Below, piece after piece: positions 19,174 to 28,264 of a DNA stretch of 64,000 bases. The first letter of the stretch is position 1, and every line of letters begins with the position of its first letter. Position numbers and translations under genes: made by a program. This stretch comes from Fusibacter_A sp965140735. GTDB lineage: Bacteria > Bacillota > Clostridia > Peptostreptococcales > Acidaminobacteraceae. The notes under the pieces are model-generated. The model saw only the letters and a list, made by a program, of their open reading frames with translations. It made no database searches and was not told the DNA's origin. The DNA lies in assembly GCA_965140735.1 (NCBI GenBank), contig OZ223306.1, forward strand, positions 992,001 through 1,056,000, written 5' to 3'.

Positions 19174-19202
19174 ATTATAGTTTAAATTACATTATTTGTA
19201 AA
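19174..19202 (-). promoter_or_regulatory. Promoter of the Tad operon
   Basis: Minus-strand TTTACA, 17-nt spacer, TATAAT, located about 35-60 nt before the first gene's start. Confidence 0.75.
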
Positions 19203-19211
19203 TATATTTTC

Positions 19212-19234
19212 AAAAAAAAAGAGCTTTTCGCTCT
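19212..19234 (-). terminator. Terminator of the small membrane protein gene
   Basis: Minus-strand stem AGAGC/GCTCT with a GAAAA loop, followed by T9, directly after the stop at 19241. Confidence 0.85.
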
Positions 19235-19240
19235 TCTTGT

Positions 19241-19600
19241 TTATTTAGACTGTGTTTTTCGCCCATATGGATACTTTGTTTTAAATATTTTTTCATTTCG
19301 ATGCCATAAAATAACACCATAAATAAGGCCGAATACAATAAAAAATATAAGAGTAAACACAAATTGAAATAGGTTAAATTCAGCGTTTGCTTTGGTAATC
19401 GCGTTTAGAATAAACATTAGCAACCAGTAAATCACATAAGTCCCTATTCCCCAGCTTAAAACACCAAATTTGAACACGAATTTAAGTTTTCCCATCTCTC
19501 TATTGGATTGCCAATTTTCATAGACCATTTGATTATATTTATCTTTCCGTGTTTGCTTCTTATTCTGTGTTGAAGAAACCTTCTCCTCTTTTTTACCCAT
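19241..19600 (-). CDS. Small two-helix membrane protein, function unknown
   Basis: 119 residues: a charged, Lys/Gln-rich N-terminal cytoplasmic segment (about 1-40), two hydrophobic helices (about 48-70 and 82-104), and a basic tail. I do not recognise a family. The start at 19600 is chosen because GGAGG lies 7 nt upstream (minus strand); the frame continues to 19666 without a better site. It is a single-gene unit between oadA and the Tad operon. Confidence 0.65.
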   Translation of the reverse strand: MGKKEEKVSSTQNKKQTRKDKYNQMVYENWQSNREMGKLKFVFKFGVLSWGIGTYVIYWLLMFILNAITKANAEFNLFQFVFTLIFFIVFGLIYGVILWHRNEKIFKTKYPYGRKTQSK

Positions 19601-19684
19601 AAATTGCCTCCATTTCGTTTTCTTACTCTTCTGATGGTATAGAAAATTAGTAAATTTGTAAAGCAAATCATGTCAACTTTCCAT

Positions 19685-19712
19685 AAAAAAGACCACTCTA
19701 CAAGGAGTGATC
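19685..19712. terminator. Terminator downstream of oadA
   Basis: Stem GACCACTC/GAGTGATC (one G-U pair) with a 6-nt loop, flanked by A6 and T5, so it can act on both strands. Confidence 0.85.
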
Positions 19713-19742
19713 TTTTTAGGTTTAAATTTATAAAGCGATTGC

Positions 19743-21140
19743 TTACACAGGATATGTTTTCTGTTCTGTGTCCACCAAATCACCATCTATCTTATATTTT
19801 TCAGCTCGTCTAAATTTAAAGTATTCCTCTGCAACTTGTGGAAATAAGATATACGAGAGCACATCTTCTTCTTCTTCAAGATATTCTTTCATCTTGTCGC
19901 GTTCCACTTGGAGCTGAGGTTTTATAACGTCAGCTGGTCTACAAGTAATTACCTTTTGATTGCCAATTATTTTTTCAATAATTTCTTTAGAAATCTGAAC
20001 AGTTGGTTTACCGTACATGCCTCTTACATATTCTTTAATTTCTTTAGGAACCATCTTGTAGCGCTCGCCCATAATTACATTGAGCACAGCCTGTGTCCCA
20101 ACCATTTGACTCGTAGGTGTCACAAGTGGTGGGAAGCCTAAATCTTCTCTTACACGTGGTACTTCTTTAAGGACTTCTTCAAACTTATCAAGTGCATTTT
20201 GGCTTTTAAGTTGAGATACAAGATTTGAAAGCATCCCCCCTGGCACTTGATAGACTAAAGTGTTTATATCAACGCCTAGAATTTTAGGATCCAGTAAACC
20301 CGTTTCTAAAGCATTATCTCTAATTGGTGCAAAATATTGAGTCACTTTATCGAGTTGCTTTAAATCGAGTCCAGTATCAAATTCAGTACCTTTTAAAGTC
20401 GCCACAAATGGCTCTGTTGGAGGTTGTGATGTGCCGCTTGCAAACGGAGAAATAGCCGTATCAATAATATCAACACCCGCTTCAATTGCTTTAAGATATG
20501 TCATAGAAGCAAGTCCGCTTGTACAATGGGAATGGAGTTCAAGAGGTACAGAAATATTGGCCTTAATCGCTTTAACGAGTTTTTCAGTCTCATACGGTGC
20601 AAGTAGCCCCGACATGTCTTTAATACAAATCGAATCAGCTCCAAGTTGTTCCATGGATTTTGCCAAGTCAACAAAAGTATCAATGGTGTGAATTGGACTA
20701 ATCGTATAAGAAATAGCCGCTTGAGCATGACCACCTTCTTTTTTAGTGGTAACAAGTGCCTTTTCTATATTTCTTATATCATTAAGGGCATCGAATATAC
20801 GTATAATATCAATACCATTTCCAATTGAACGCTTTACAAACTCTTCAACAACATCGTCTGCGTAATGTTTATACCCAAGTATATTTTGACCTCTGAGTAA
20901 CATTTGAAGCTTCGTATTTTTAACATGCTTTCTTAATATTCTCAATCTATCCCATGGATTTTCATTTAAGTAGCGTAATGAAGCATCAAACGTAGCACCA
21001 CCCCAACATTCTAGAGCATGATATCCAATTGAATCCAATGTTTCAAGAATTGGAATCATTTGGTTTGTTTTTAAACGTGTTGCAATTAGTGATTGATGTG
21101 CGTCTCTTAATATAGTTTCCGTGATTTTAATAGCAGTCAT
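19743..21140 (-). CDS. oadA: Oxaloacetate decarboxylase alpha / pyruvate carboxylase subunit B-type carboxyltransferase
   Basis: Carboxyltransferase of the biotin-dependent family, acting on oxaloacetate/pyruvate. The 465 residues cover the TIM-barrel (ITETILRDAHQSLIATR; GYHALECWGGATFD; metal site ELHSHCTSGLAS with the family lysine in ICIKDMSGLL) and the conserved C-terminal region. The protein ends before the biotinyl domain, so a separate biotin carrier must exist; none is in the window. AAGGAGG precedes the ATG. An Lrp/AsnC regulator is divergently transcribed and may control it. The gene symbol is by homology; pycB is an alternative. Confidence 0.85.
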   Translation of the reverse strand: MTAIKITETILRDAHQSLIATRLKTNQMIPILETLDSIGYHALECWGGATFDASLRYLNENPWDRLRILRKHVKNTKLQMLLRGQNILGYKHYADDVVEEFVKRSIGNGIDIIRIFDALNDIRNIEKALVTTKKEGGHAQAAISYTISPIHTIDTFVDLAKSMEQLGADSICIKDMSGLLAPYETEKLVKAIKANISVPLELHSHCTSGLASMTYLKAIEAGVDIIDTAISPFASGTSQPPTEPFVATLKGTEFDTGLDLKQLDKVTQYFAPIRDNALETGLLDPKILGVDINTLVYQVPGGMLSNLVSQLKSQNALDKFEEVLKEVPRVREDLGFPPLVTPTSQMVGTQAVLNVIMGERYKMVPKEIKEYVRGMYGKPTVQISKEIIEKIIGNQKVITCRPADVIKPQLQVERDKMKEYLEEEEDVLSYILFPQVAEEYFKFRRAEKYKIDGDLVDTEQKTYPV

Positions 21141-21282
21141 GGTAGCCCTCCTTGCTGTTTATAAAAAAATGATATCATTACTGCGAAAAACTGTACAGTT
21201 TTTTAAAAAAGTGATATGATGTATATAGTTTATTAATTAAGATTAATCATCAAATTTCTTAATATAATTAGGGGGTTTTCAA

Positions 21283-21729
21283 ATGGATACTACTGATTTA
21301 AAGATTATCAAGATTTTACAAGAGGATGGTCGCGTTTCAATGAAAGAGCTTGGAGCGCGTGTAAATCTAACTTCTCCAGCTGTTTCAGAACGCGTAAAAA
21401 GACTCGAAGAAAATGGTATTATTATTGGTTATACCGCTCTTGTAGATCCTAAAAAATTAAATATGCATGTTGAAGCAATTGTTCTAGTGGGTATGAAAGT
21501 AAGTGCCCATGCAAAATTTAAGAAACTTGCCATTGATGAACCCGCAATTATTGAATGTCATCACGTAACTGGGGATGATTGTATGACCGTCAAAGTCATT
21601 TGTCAAGATACGTATGAATTGGAGCGTATTCTGGATAAAATTCAGACTATAGGAAGTACTAAAACTTCCATCATACTCTCTAGTCCACTTAAGCGCAAAG
21701 CTATTTTGCCACTGGAAGAAAATCTGTAA
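21283..21729 (+). CDS. Lrp/AsnC family transcriptional regulator
   Basis: 148 residues. The N-terminal helix-turn-helix (residues about 4-60: LKIIKILQEDGRVSMKELG and SPAVSERVKRLEENGII) is followed by the RAM/AsnC ligand-binding domain (EAIVLVGMK through CHHVTGDDCMTVKV). Such regulators bind amino acids and form octamers. Divergent from oadA with a 142-nt shared promoter region, so oadA is the natural first target to test. Confidence 0.9.
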   Translation: MDTTDLKIIKILQEDGRVSMKELGARVNLTSPAVSERVKRLEENGIIIGYTALVDPKKLNMHVEAIVLVGMKVSAHAKFKKLAIDEPAIIECHHVTGDDCMTVKVICQDTYELERILDKIQTIGSTKTSIILSSPLKRKAILPLEENL

Positions 21730-21851
21730 TGTATTTTGTATACCAGTATTTTTGTATTATATCTAATAGAAATAACAAGTTTATGGTCTGATTATAAAGA
21801 AACTATAACAAATTAAGAAACTTCTACATTACACCTTAATTAAGAAGTGTC

Positions 21852-21882
21852 ACAAAAAAATCCTCTAGCAACTTACTAGAGG
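21852..21882 (-). terminator. Minus-strand terminator in the 21730-22047 gap
   Basis: Minus-strand stem TCCTCTAG/CTAGAGGA with a 7-nt loop, followed by T7. No annotated minus-strand gene ends here; it lies directly after the possible minus-strand micro-ORF ending at 21876. The 318-nt gap otherwise contains only a second palindrome (ACCTAATAG/CTATTAGGT, 21907-21933) and AT-rich sequence. Confidence 0.65.
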
Positions 21883-22047
21883 AAATAGGGGGGAAATTTA
21901 TTAATAACACCTAATAGGTGAACTATTAGGTTATTTGTAATATACCCGCCTTTCTTTTTTTTACACAGTGATTTCCCAAAAATAATTAAACATTTTGTGA
22001 ATATTCTGACTATTTTTAAACAATATTGAGTTAAAGTTGGTAGCGAT

Positions 22048-23328
22048 ATGAAAAAGCAAAGACAAGAAAATTGGTTTAAACTAGATAACGCCGGAAAACT
22101 ATATCCTTCCATAGCATCATCGCGTGTGTCTACTCTATTTAGATTGACTGCTGTTTTAAAAATGCCTGTTAAAGCGGATCTACTACAGCAAGCACTTAAT
22201 CAAAGTGTCAATCGATTTCCTGTTTTTAATGTCAAACTTAGAAAAGGTGTCTTTTGGTACTATTTTGAAAAGACAACAAAACCACCTCGTGTACACCGAG
22301 AACGATTTTATCCTTGCACCTCTATGGATTTAAGACATAGTCAGCCCTCGCCTTACAAGATTCTCTATTTTAAAAATAGAGTCCATCTTGAGATTTCCCA
22401 CGCGATCGCAGATGGGGCTGGTGGCTTAATTTTTTTACAAGATATCATTAAAAATTACTATTACTTACTTGGCGAAAATTCTGATCAAATTTCAGAAACA
22501 CCTATTTCAAAAGAATCATTTGCAAATTTTGAGGAAGATGCTTTCAAAAAAAATTACGAAAAAAAAATCCCGACTCCTCAAAAATTGGAAAAAGCATATC
22601 ACTTCCCCTTTAAACTCATTGAAAAAGGGGCTTATCGAATTACAAATGGTACCTACAGTGCCTCAGAATTCAAGGCACTCTCTAAGGCCAATAATACATC
22701 GCCAACAAAAATGCTTTTATGTCTCTATTTTGAAACGATTCAAGATTTCATCCGTGAAAATAAGTCTATTAAGATCAAAGATTTGAAACCGATTATTATT
22801 AATATGCCTGTTAATTTGAGGACTATTTTTCCCTCAAATACCATGCGCAATTTCTTTATAAGCATTACGCCAAGCATTGATTTAAGGCTTGGGCACTATA
22901 ACCGTACTGAAATTTTGACTTACTTAGATCATTATTTTGCACTTTGCCTTACCACGAAATATTTAAACCGCTATATCTCAAGAAACTTTAAGAATGAACT
23001 TTTTTGGCATATTCGCTTGATCCCTTTGTTCATAAAAGATCTCGCAATGCCCTTTATATATAATTATTATGGTGAAAGTAGTTATACCAGTAGTCTATCC
23101 AATTTAGGCGTTATTAAAATAGATGAGCCCTATGGCAAAATTATTGAGAAGCTTGAAGTACTTCCACCGCCAAGTGAAGGTAATATTATAAAAGCGACTG
23201 TGATCACATATAATGATATTACAACAATTTCTTTTGGCAGCTTGACCGATGAACGTGTGATTGAGAGATTATTTTTCAGAAAATTAAGAGCTGAGGGTAT
23301 CTCTATTAAGATAGAAACTAATTATTAA
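22048..23328 (+). CDS. Condensation/alcohol-acetyltransferase-like acyltransferase
   Basis: 426 residues of the chloramphenicol-acetyltransferase-like superfamily (AATase/condensation type). The catalytic HxxxDG motif reads HAIADGAGG at about residue 118-126, preceded by PFPVFN-like RFPVFNVKLRKGVF. The acceptor is unknown. In many Clostridia such a gene is paired with a DUF6320 gene, as here, where the next gene starts 11 nt downstream. The ribosome binding site is weak. Confidence 0.8.
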   Translation: MKKQRQENWFKLDNAGKLYPSIASSRVSTLFRLTAVLKMPVKADLLQQALNQSVNRFPVFNVKLRKGVFWYYFEKTTKPPRVHRERFYPCTSMDLRHSQPSPYKILYFKNRVHLEISHAIADGAGGLIFLQDIIKNYYYLLGENSDQISETPISKESFANFEEDAFKKNYEKKIPTPQKLEKAYHFPFKLIEKGAYRITNGTYSASEFKALSKANNTSPTKMLLCLYFETIQDFIRENKSIKIKDLKPIIINMPVNLRTIFPSNTMRNFFISITPSIDLRLGHYNRTEILTYLDHYFALCLTTKYLNRYISRNFKNELFWHIRLIPLFIKDLAMPFIYNYYGESSYTSSLSNLGVIKIDEPYGKIIEKLEVLPPPSEGNIIKATVITYNDITTISFGSLTDERVIERLFFRKLRAEGISIKIETNY

Positions 23329-23339
23329 GGAGGCATCAT

Positions 23340-24059
23340 ATGGCGTTTTGTAGTAAATGCGGTGTGCAATTAGATGATCATGTAACGGAGTGCCCGCTCT
23401 GTCAATATAAGATTCCCGATGATCTTATCCAAAATAAAGATATAAAAAAGGCTTTTCCAAAAGCATTAAATTCACGTGAAAGACACAGTTTTGCAACTAA
23501 AAATAAAATTTTTTACACCTATTTTATGATTAGTATTGCAGCAATGTCTATCTTAATCGTGCTTCATTCTTTAATTAAGCCTTCACATAGAATATTTCAA
23601 TATGCAGTTATCTGTATCATCGCTTCCGTAATCGTTGTCTTTTTACTACTAGGATATATTAAAAGAGTTGATCGGATCTTATTGGGACTTGGCCTGATGA
23701 CCTTATTTTTAACGTCAATGCTCGACAGCATCGACGCACAGATGACATGGTCTTTAACTTATGCATTGCCCATAATTGTATTTAGTACGATTGTCTCTAT
23801 GATTGTTGCAAAGCAATACGCAAAAAGTGCTCATACCAATCACTTTATCTTTGTTCCAGTCTATATTTGTATCACCCTGGCGATACTCTTACCATTCGTT
23901 GAAGCTGTTATCGCACTGAATATCATTCAAAAAATACATCTAAGTTGGTCATTGATCTCAACGATTTCTCTTTTGGCCTTTTCAGGTATCGTCGCAGGAC
24001 TTTACTACCAAATGCCTGAATATATCAAAGAACGTCTTATTAGACTCTTTCATGTCTAA
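23340..24059 (+). CDS. DUF6320-type membrane protein with zinc ribbon
   Basis: 239 residues. The N-terminus is a Cys4 zinc ribbon (CSKCGVQ...CPLCQY, about residues 4-22); the rest holds about six hydrophobic segments (about 58-225). The function of this family is not known. It shares an operon with the upstream acyltransferase, suggesting a role in lipid or cell-envelope acylation. AAGGAGG overlaps the end of the previous gene. Confidence 0.75.
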   Translation: MAFCSKCGVQLDDHVTECPLCQYKIPDDLIQNKDIKKAFPKALNSRERHSFATKNKIFYTYFMISIAAMSILIVLHSLIKPSHRIFQYAVICIIASVIVVFLLLGYIKRVDRILLGLGLMTLFLTSMLDSIDAQMTWSLTYALPIIVFSTIVSMIVAKQYAKSAHTNHFIFVPVYICITLAILLPFVEAVIALNIIQKIHLSWSLISTISLLAFSGIVAGLYYQMPEYIKERLIRLFHV

Positions 24060-24069
24060 TGAAAAAAGC

Positions 24070-24822
24070 CTACACCAATGCAGACTTAATTGTTTGATAA
24101 AATAAATGACTGTAAATATGAGCCCCTTTTGAATTCAAATGCACACCATCTATTGTGAGATTTAAGTTGCGTTCACGACTTAAAGCATCTGCATCTGCCT
24201 CACTAATATGATTGTGTGCATCTTTTATGAATGCACTGAAATAATTGTTTAGCAAATAAGAGGTTTGGGCTTGCTCCTTTAAATAATGCTCAAATGCATC
24301 CGCAATCTCTATAACCGTGATCTGGCTATTTGGTTCAACCATGTGTGTATTGAATTCGTTGACAAGTTTTCGAATTTTATGATTATAAAGCGTTCGTTTA
24401 ATATTGCTCATGGCTGTTAAGTCTTCGTTTATACAAGATAAAGTCGATACAAACAGTCTCGCATTTGATAATTTACGAATAGCTCTAAGTGTGGACAGAT
24501 AAGTGCCTTTAAAAATTTCTGGGTCTTTAATAGGAATACTTCCTCGTGTCCTAAGAGTAAATGCAGTCATTTTAAATAAAAATTCTTCTTCTTCAAAAAT
24601 GGGAAGTAAAATATCATTATGTCCCGCTTCAACAATAATAACGTCATAGTTGTTGTCTATTTTCAGGTGTTCTAAAACGCGATTACCTATACCGATGATC
24701 GTATCTCCACCTAACCCTAAATTGATAAATTCATGTTCGGGCATGAGTTGTACTAACTTTTCTAGGTAACTTACGCCTGTGATGCCCTCTGTTATACTAT
24801 CCCCTGCTACTAATATTTTCAT
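24070..24822 (-). CDS. SGNH/GDSL-family hydrolase
   Basis: 250-residue esterase/lipase-type hydrolase. Block I is VAGDSITEG with nucleophile Ser9; block II has the oxyanion glycine in NLGLGGDTI; block III is the AGHND segment; the catalytic Asp-x-x-His is DGVHLN near the C-terminus. There is no signal peptide, so it is probably cytoplasmic. It overlaps the upstream GNAT gene by 26 nt. Confidence 0.85.
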   Translation of the reverse strand: MKILVAGDSITEGITGVSYLEKLVQLMPEHEFINLGLGGDTIIGIGNRVLEHLKIDNNYDVIIVEAGHNDILLPIFEEEEFLFKMTAFTLRTRGSIPIKDPEIFKGTYLSTLRAIRKLSNARLFVSTLSCINEDLTAMSNIKRTLYNHKIRKLVNEFNTHMVEPNSQITVIEIADAFEHYLKEQAQTSYLLNNYFSAFIKDAHNHISEADADALSRERNLNLTIDGVHLNSKGAHIYSHLFYQTIKSALV

Positions 24823-25381
24823 ATGTCATCCACTCCCGTTTTAATAAACTATACATATTTAAGTCTTGGTAGACATTTCTAAAATACGCGTATTCTCTCA
24901 AGCAACCTTCAAGTTTAAAGCCATTTCTTATGACAATCTGCTCACTTGCAGGATTGTCTGGATAAATAAGTGCTTCTATTCGATTGAGTTCAAAAGTTGT
25001 GAAGCCCCATTTAATAATGGCTTTTAAAGCTTCACTCATTAAACCTTTATGCCAATAAAGATCATTGAGTTCATAACCCATTTCGACGCGAGATGCTAAC
25101 TCGTTAAAACCGTGAAAACCGCATGTGCCAATCAATTTGTTGTTAGATTTCAATATAAGGCCCCACCTAATAGAACGCTTGTTATTAAAACTTTCATTAA
25201 ATCGATCTATAAACCATGCCGCATCCTTAAGCTCTGTTATGGGAAACATGCCGTACTTCTCCATAACTTCTTCCTTTGAAAAAATTTCGTAAAATGCTTC
25301 TAAATAAGAAGGCTTAATTTTAGCAAGCATCAATCGCTCTGTTTCAATAACTGGAAAAACATCTAAAGCTTCTAACCTCAT
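24797..25381 (-). CDS. GNAT acetyltransferase, RimJ/RimL type
   Basis: 194 residues with the RimJ/L pattern: TERLMLAKIKPSYLEAFYEIF at the start, GTCGFHGF, EMGYELNDLYWHKGLMSEALKAIIKWGF (acetyl-CoA pyrophosphate loop) and the terminal VIRNGFKLEG. The substrate is probably a protein N-terminus or small amine and cannot be told from sequence. The stop lies inside the following SGNH hydrolase gene. Confidence 0.85.
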   Translation of the reverse strand: MRLEALDVFPVIETERLMLAKIKPSYLEAFYEIFSKEEVMEKYGMFPITELKDAAWFIDRFNESFNNKRSIRWGLILKSNNKLIGTCGFHGFNELASRVEMGYELNDLYWHKGLMSEALKAIIKWGFTTFELNRIEALIYPDNPASEQIVIRNGFKLEGCLREYAYFRNVYQDLNMYSLLKREWMTYENISSRG

Positions 25382-25420
25382 CCGATTACCACCTTCATTT
25401 TTATTATTTTTTAAATTGCA

Positions 25421-26230
25421 TCAAATTTCATATCTAAATCCAGTAAAAGCATAATTAATATCTATTTCTGTACTGTTTCTTAATTTTACATAGCCCTCTA
25501 TTCCTGTACAATGGTTGGCATAAAAATGTCTCACATTTAAAAGTTCAAATTGGCCAATATATTGATCTAGCCTATTGACAATTTTACTATTAAAATGCAT
25601 GCCACCAGCTACAAATTCAATAGGTTCATTTTCAATAATTTCAGATGCAGATTTAATGATGTTTAAAATGCCTTTGTGAGAACAGCCCGTAAACAAGTAA
25701 TGCTTATCTTGCTCAGAAATAAGCAAAAAAAGTTCATCTTCAAAAGGGTCCATTATATAATTTTGATCTTCTTTAACAAAAAAAGAATCCTTCGAATCAA
25801 ATGTTTCTGCATATTTATTAATTTGTCCTACAAGTAAAATGCCTGGGGCAATTTCATAATTATCATCAATAAAAATAAACTCATTTGGATATTCAGATAA
25901 TGGTTTTTGGAGATGAAATCCGATATCACTGTAATTCCTTCTAAACTTCGCCTCAACGGCTTTCGATTTGAGATAAATCTTAGCAGTATGATTCACTTTT
26001 AAAAACGACTCTAGGCCACCACAATGGTCATAATGGCCGTGACTGAGAACTACCATGTCAACTGTCTCTAAATCTTCATCAAGATAATTTGCATTATGAA
26101 GAATCGCACCTGTTTGTCCAGTATCAAAGAGTATCTTTTGATCTCCTGTCTTTATGAGAAATGACAGCCCGTGTTCCGCAGTAAGTACTTCGCCATAAAC
26201 AATGTTATCCATCAGCGTTAAAAATTCCAT
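25421..26230 (-). CDS. Metallo-beta-lactamase-fold hydrolase
   Basis: 269 residues of the MBL superfamily, subgroup with the 7,8-dihydropterin-6-carboxylate synthase-like layout. The metal motif is SHGHYDHCGG (HxHxDH), with later ligands in FTGCSHKGILN and YANHCTG. The start at 26230 is preferred: AAAGGA is 9 nt upstream, whereas the upstream GTG at 26239 is only one base from that site. The substrate is unknown. Confidence 0.85.
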   Translation of the reverse strand: MEFLTLMDNIVYGEVLTAEHGLSFLIKTGDQKILFDTGQTGAILHNANYLDEDLETVDMVVLSHGHYDHCGGLESFLKVNHTAKIYLKSKAVEAKFRRNYSDIGFHLQKPLSEYPNEFIFIDDNYEIAPGILLVGQINKYAETFDSKDSFFVKEDQNYIMDPFEDELFLLISEQDKHYLFTGCSHKGILNIIKSASEIIENEPIEFVAGGMHFNSKIVNRLDQYIGQFELLNVRHFYANHCTGIEGYVKLRNSTEIDINYAFTGFRYEI

Positions 26231-26311
26231 TTGCGACACATCCTTTTTAATATTCTCTTCCTATTTTACCATACGACAACATGTGCGTATAATCATTTTG
26301 CGATATAATTA

Positions 26312-26338
26312 AAGGACCGTTAAAAATTAACGGTCCTT
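26312..26338 (-). terminator. Probable terminator of the chemoreceptor gene
   Basis: Perfect 11-bp stem AAGGACCGTTA with a 5-nt loop, about 50 nt past the stop at 26389. The following minus-strand sequence TTTAATTATA is only moderately T-rich. Confidence 0.65.
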
Positions 26339-26388
26339 CTTCTATAGACTATTACTATAATTAACTTCCAACAGGAAGACACTCAGCT

Positions 26389-28110
26389 TTAGAGCTTATA
26401 AATTCCGATTTGTTCATTGAGTTCATTCATCATCGTGTTAAGCGAATCAATACTTGCTGTAATCTCTTCAACATTTGCACTTTCTTCTTGAGATGCAGCA
26501 TTGATATTTTCAATATTTGTAGCATTCTTATTAGAGATTGAACGTATTGTCTCAGTATTTTTAAGCACATCAGATTGCAACTGAGTGATTGAAGCAATTT
26601 TGCCCTCAAGCGACATTATAAGAGAAAGAATTTCATTAATATGAGCTTCTGTAGAAACGTATTGAGTAATTGTATTTTCAATCTCTTGATTTGAATCAAT
26701 GATTAATTCATGATTCTTGCTTGTAATTTCATTTGAAGCTTTTATTTCATCTAGCACTGCCTTGATAATCGAATCAATTTTAGAGACAGACTGATCTGAT
26801 TCTTCTGCTAATTTTCTGATCTCTTCAGCAACAACTGCAAAACCACGTCCCTGTTCTCCTGCCCTTGCTGCCTCAATTGAAGCATTTAATGCCAGTAGAT
26901 TCGTCTGCCCCGCTATATTGCGAATAGTTTCTATAATACTTAAGATTGCCCCAGATTTCTCAAAGAGGTCATTCATTTTTTGATTCAGTATGCTAAAACC
27001 TTTTTCTGTTTCAAAAAATTGAGTTTTCATATGATTCATTTGCTTACTCGATATCTCAGTACTTTTCTTTACATCCTCACCATTTTGGATCGCCATAACA
27101 ACTGCTGTGGACATATCCGAAACATGATCTGAGAGTTTTTTATTATCATTAGATAGATGCGCCATATTGGAAACTTGAACTTCTATGTTTTCAGTATTCT
27201 CACCGAGTGCTGCAGTTGTCTCCTCAATCATACCTGATATCGTATGACTTGAATCTTGGACTGCAAGAAAGTTCTCACCAATATTATTCGAAATACTTTT
27301 CACTTTTGAAATCAGTGCTTTGTTATTGGTTTGTAGCATTTCAAGCGCTTCTGCTAAATATTTAAACTCGCCTTTATAATCCGTTTTAATCTCTTGTGAT
27401 AAATCATAGTCAGCAAGTCTTTTACAATCATCTGCCAATGTTTTAATTGGTCTCAATGATCTATTAATGAGCAATCTCAATAAAATTCCAATTAAAATCA
27501 AGGCAAATACAGTTAAAATAATAATACCAGCAAAGGTATCAAAAGTATCTTTTACTTCATCTGTTACATCAAAATCAGCTCCTAAATAGGCGACTACTTG
27601 ATTCTGACTGTTTAAAATTGGAAAGTAATTTGTAAATAAAACCATACCTTGATATTTTTCAAATGCACCATATATCGGTTTTTTAGTATTTGTAACCTGA
27701 TCATAAGACGCAGTATAATCTGCTTCCACAGGCTCTAAAAACTTAGCTGAACCTTCACTGTCTGTAAGAGCATCTATTAGATAAGCATACCCTTTATCAG
27801 TTTTAACAACAATGTGCAAATATTCAATTGCCCCTGCATCTTTAATGGCCATAAGGCTTTCTTTGGAAAGTTTATACTTCGAATCATCTTTTCCATCTGA
27901 TTGCATCAACTGATTAAGTGTATCAGCGTTAAACCTTAATGACACAGCCGAATTGATGCCGTCTGCAATATTAATCATTCGCTTATTGAGTTCTTTGGTC
28001 ATGGAATAATAAGTGATACTCGATGTAAATACAAGCAATATAAGTATTAATAGTAAAGTAATTCTAACAATTTTTGTACTGATTTTATGTTTTATTTTCT
28101 CCCTAACCAT
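26389..28110 (-). CDS. Methyl-accepting chemotaxis protein
   Basis: 573-residue transmembrane chemoreceptor: helix 1 at about 12-32, an extracellular sensor of about 150 residues (PAS/Cache-like, with SEGSAKFLEPVEADYTASY), helix 2 at about 187-210, a HAMP domain, then the cytoplasmic signalling rod. The hairpin tip is canonical (ETIRNIAGQTNLLALNASIE followed by AARAGEQGRGFAVVAEEIR). The start at 28110 is selected because AGGAGG lies 8 nt upstream. No che genes are adjacent. The ligand is unknown. Confidence 0.95.
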   Translation of the reverse strand: MVREKIKHKISTKIVRITLLLILILLVFTSSITYYSMTKELNKRMINIADGINSAVSLRFNADTLNQLMQSDGKDDSKYKLSKESLMAIKDAGAIEYLHIVVKTDKGYAYLIDALTDSEGSAKFLEPVEADYTASYDQVTNTKKPIYGAFEKYQGMVLFTNYFPILNSQNQVVAYLGADFDVTDEVKDTFDTFAGIIILTVFALILIGILLRLLINRSLRPIKTLADDCKRLADYDLSQEIKTDYKGEFKYLAEALEMLQTNNKALISKVKSISNNIGENFLAVQDSSHTISGMIEETTAALGENTENIEVQVSNMAHLSNDNKKLSDHVSDMSTAVVMAIQNGEDVKKSTEISSKQMNHMKTQFFETEKGFSILNQKMNDLFEKSGAILSIIETIRNIAGQTNLLALNASIEAARAGEQGRGFAVVAEEIRKLAEESDQSVSKIDSIIKAVLDEIKASNEITSKNHELIIDSNQEIENTITQYVSTEAHINEILSLIMSLEGKIASITQLQSDVLKNTETIRSISNKNATNIENINAASQEESANVEEITASIDSLNTMMNELNEQIGIYKL

Positions 28111-28264
28111 GGACGAACCTCCTGTAATGTTTGATGACACTTATAATATTAGCATAAACACTAAGATAATTCATTAACAAATGATTAGAATATTGGGTCT
28201 TTTGTATGAACAAATTGTTACCAATACTCTAGTCACTTCCAGTTAGGTTAGGTTTCATTTTAAA

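Noticed and set aside
21876..22112. 78-residue minus-strand frame across the lrp-acyltransferase gap
   Set aside because: It overlaps the start of the well-supported acyltransferase gene and its N-terminal part is antisense to it; only the last ~22 codons could be real, and those are reported as a finding rather than a gene.
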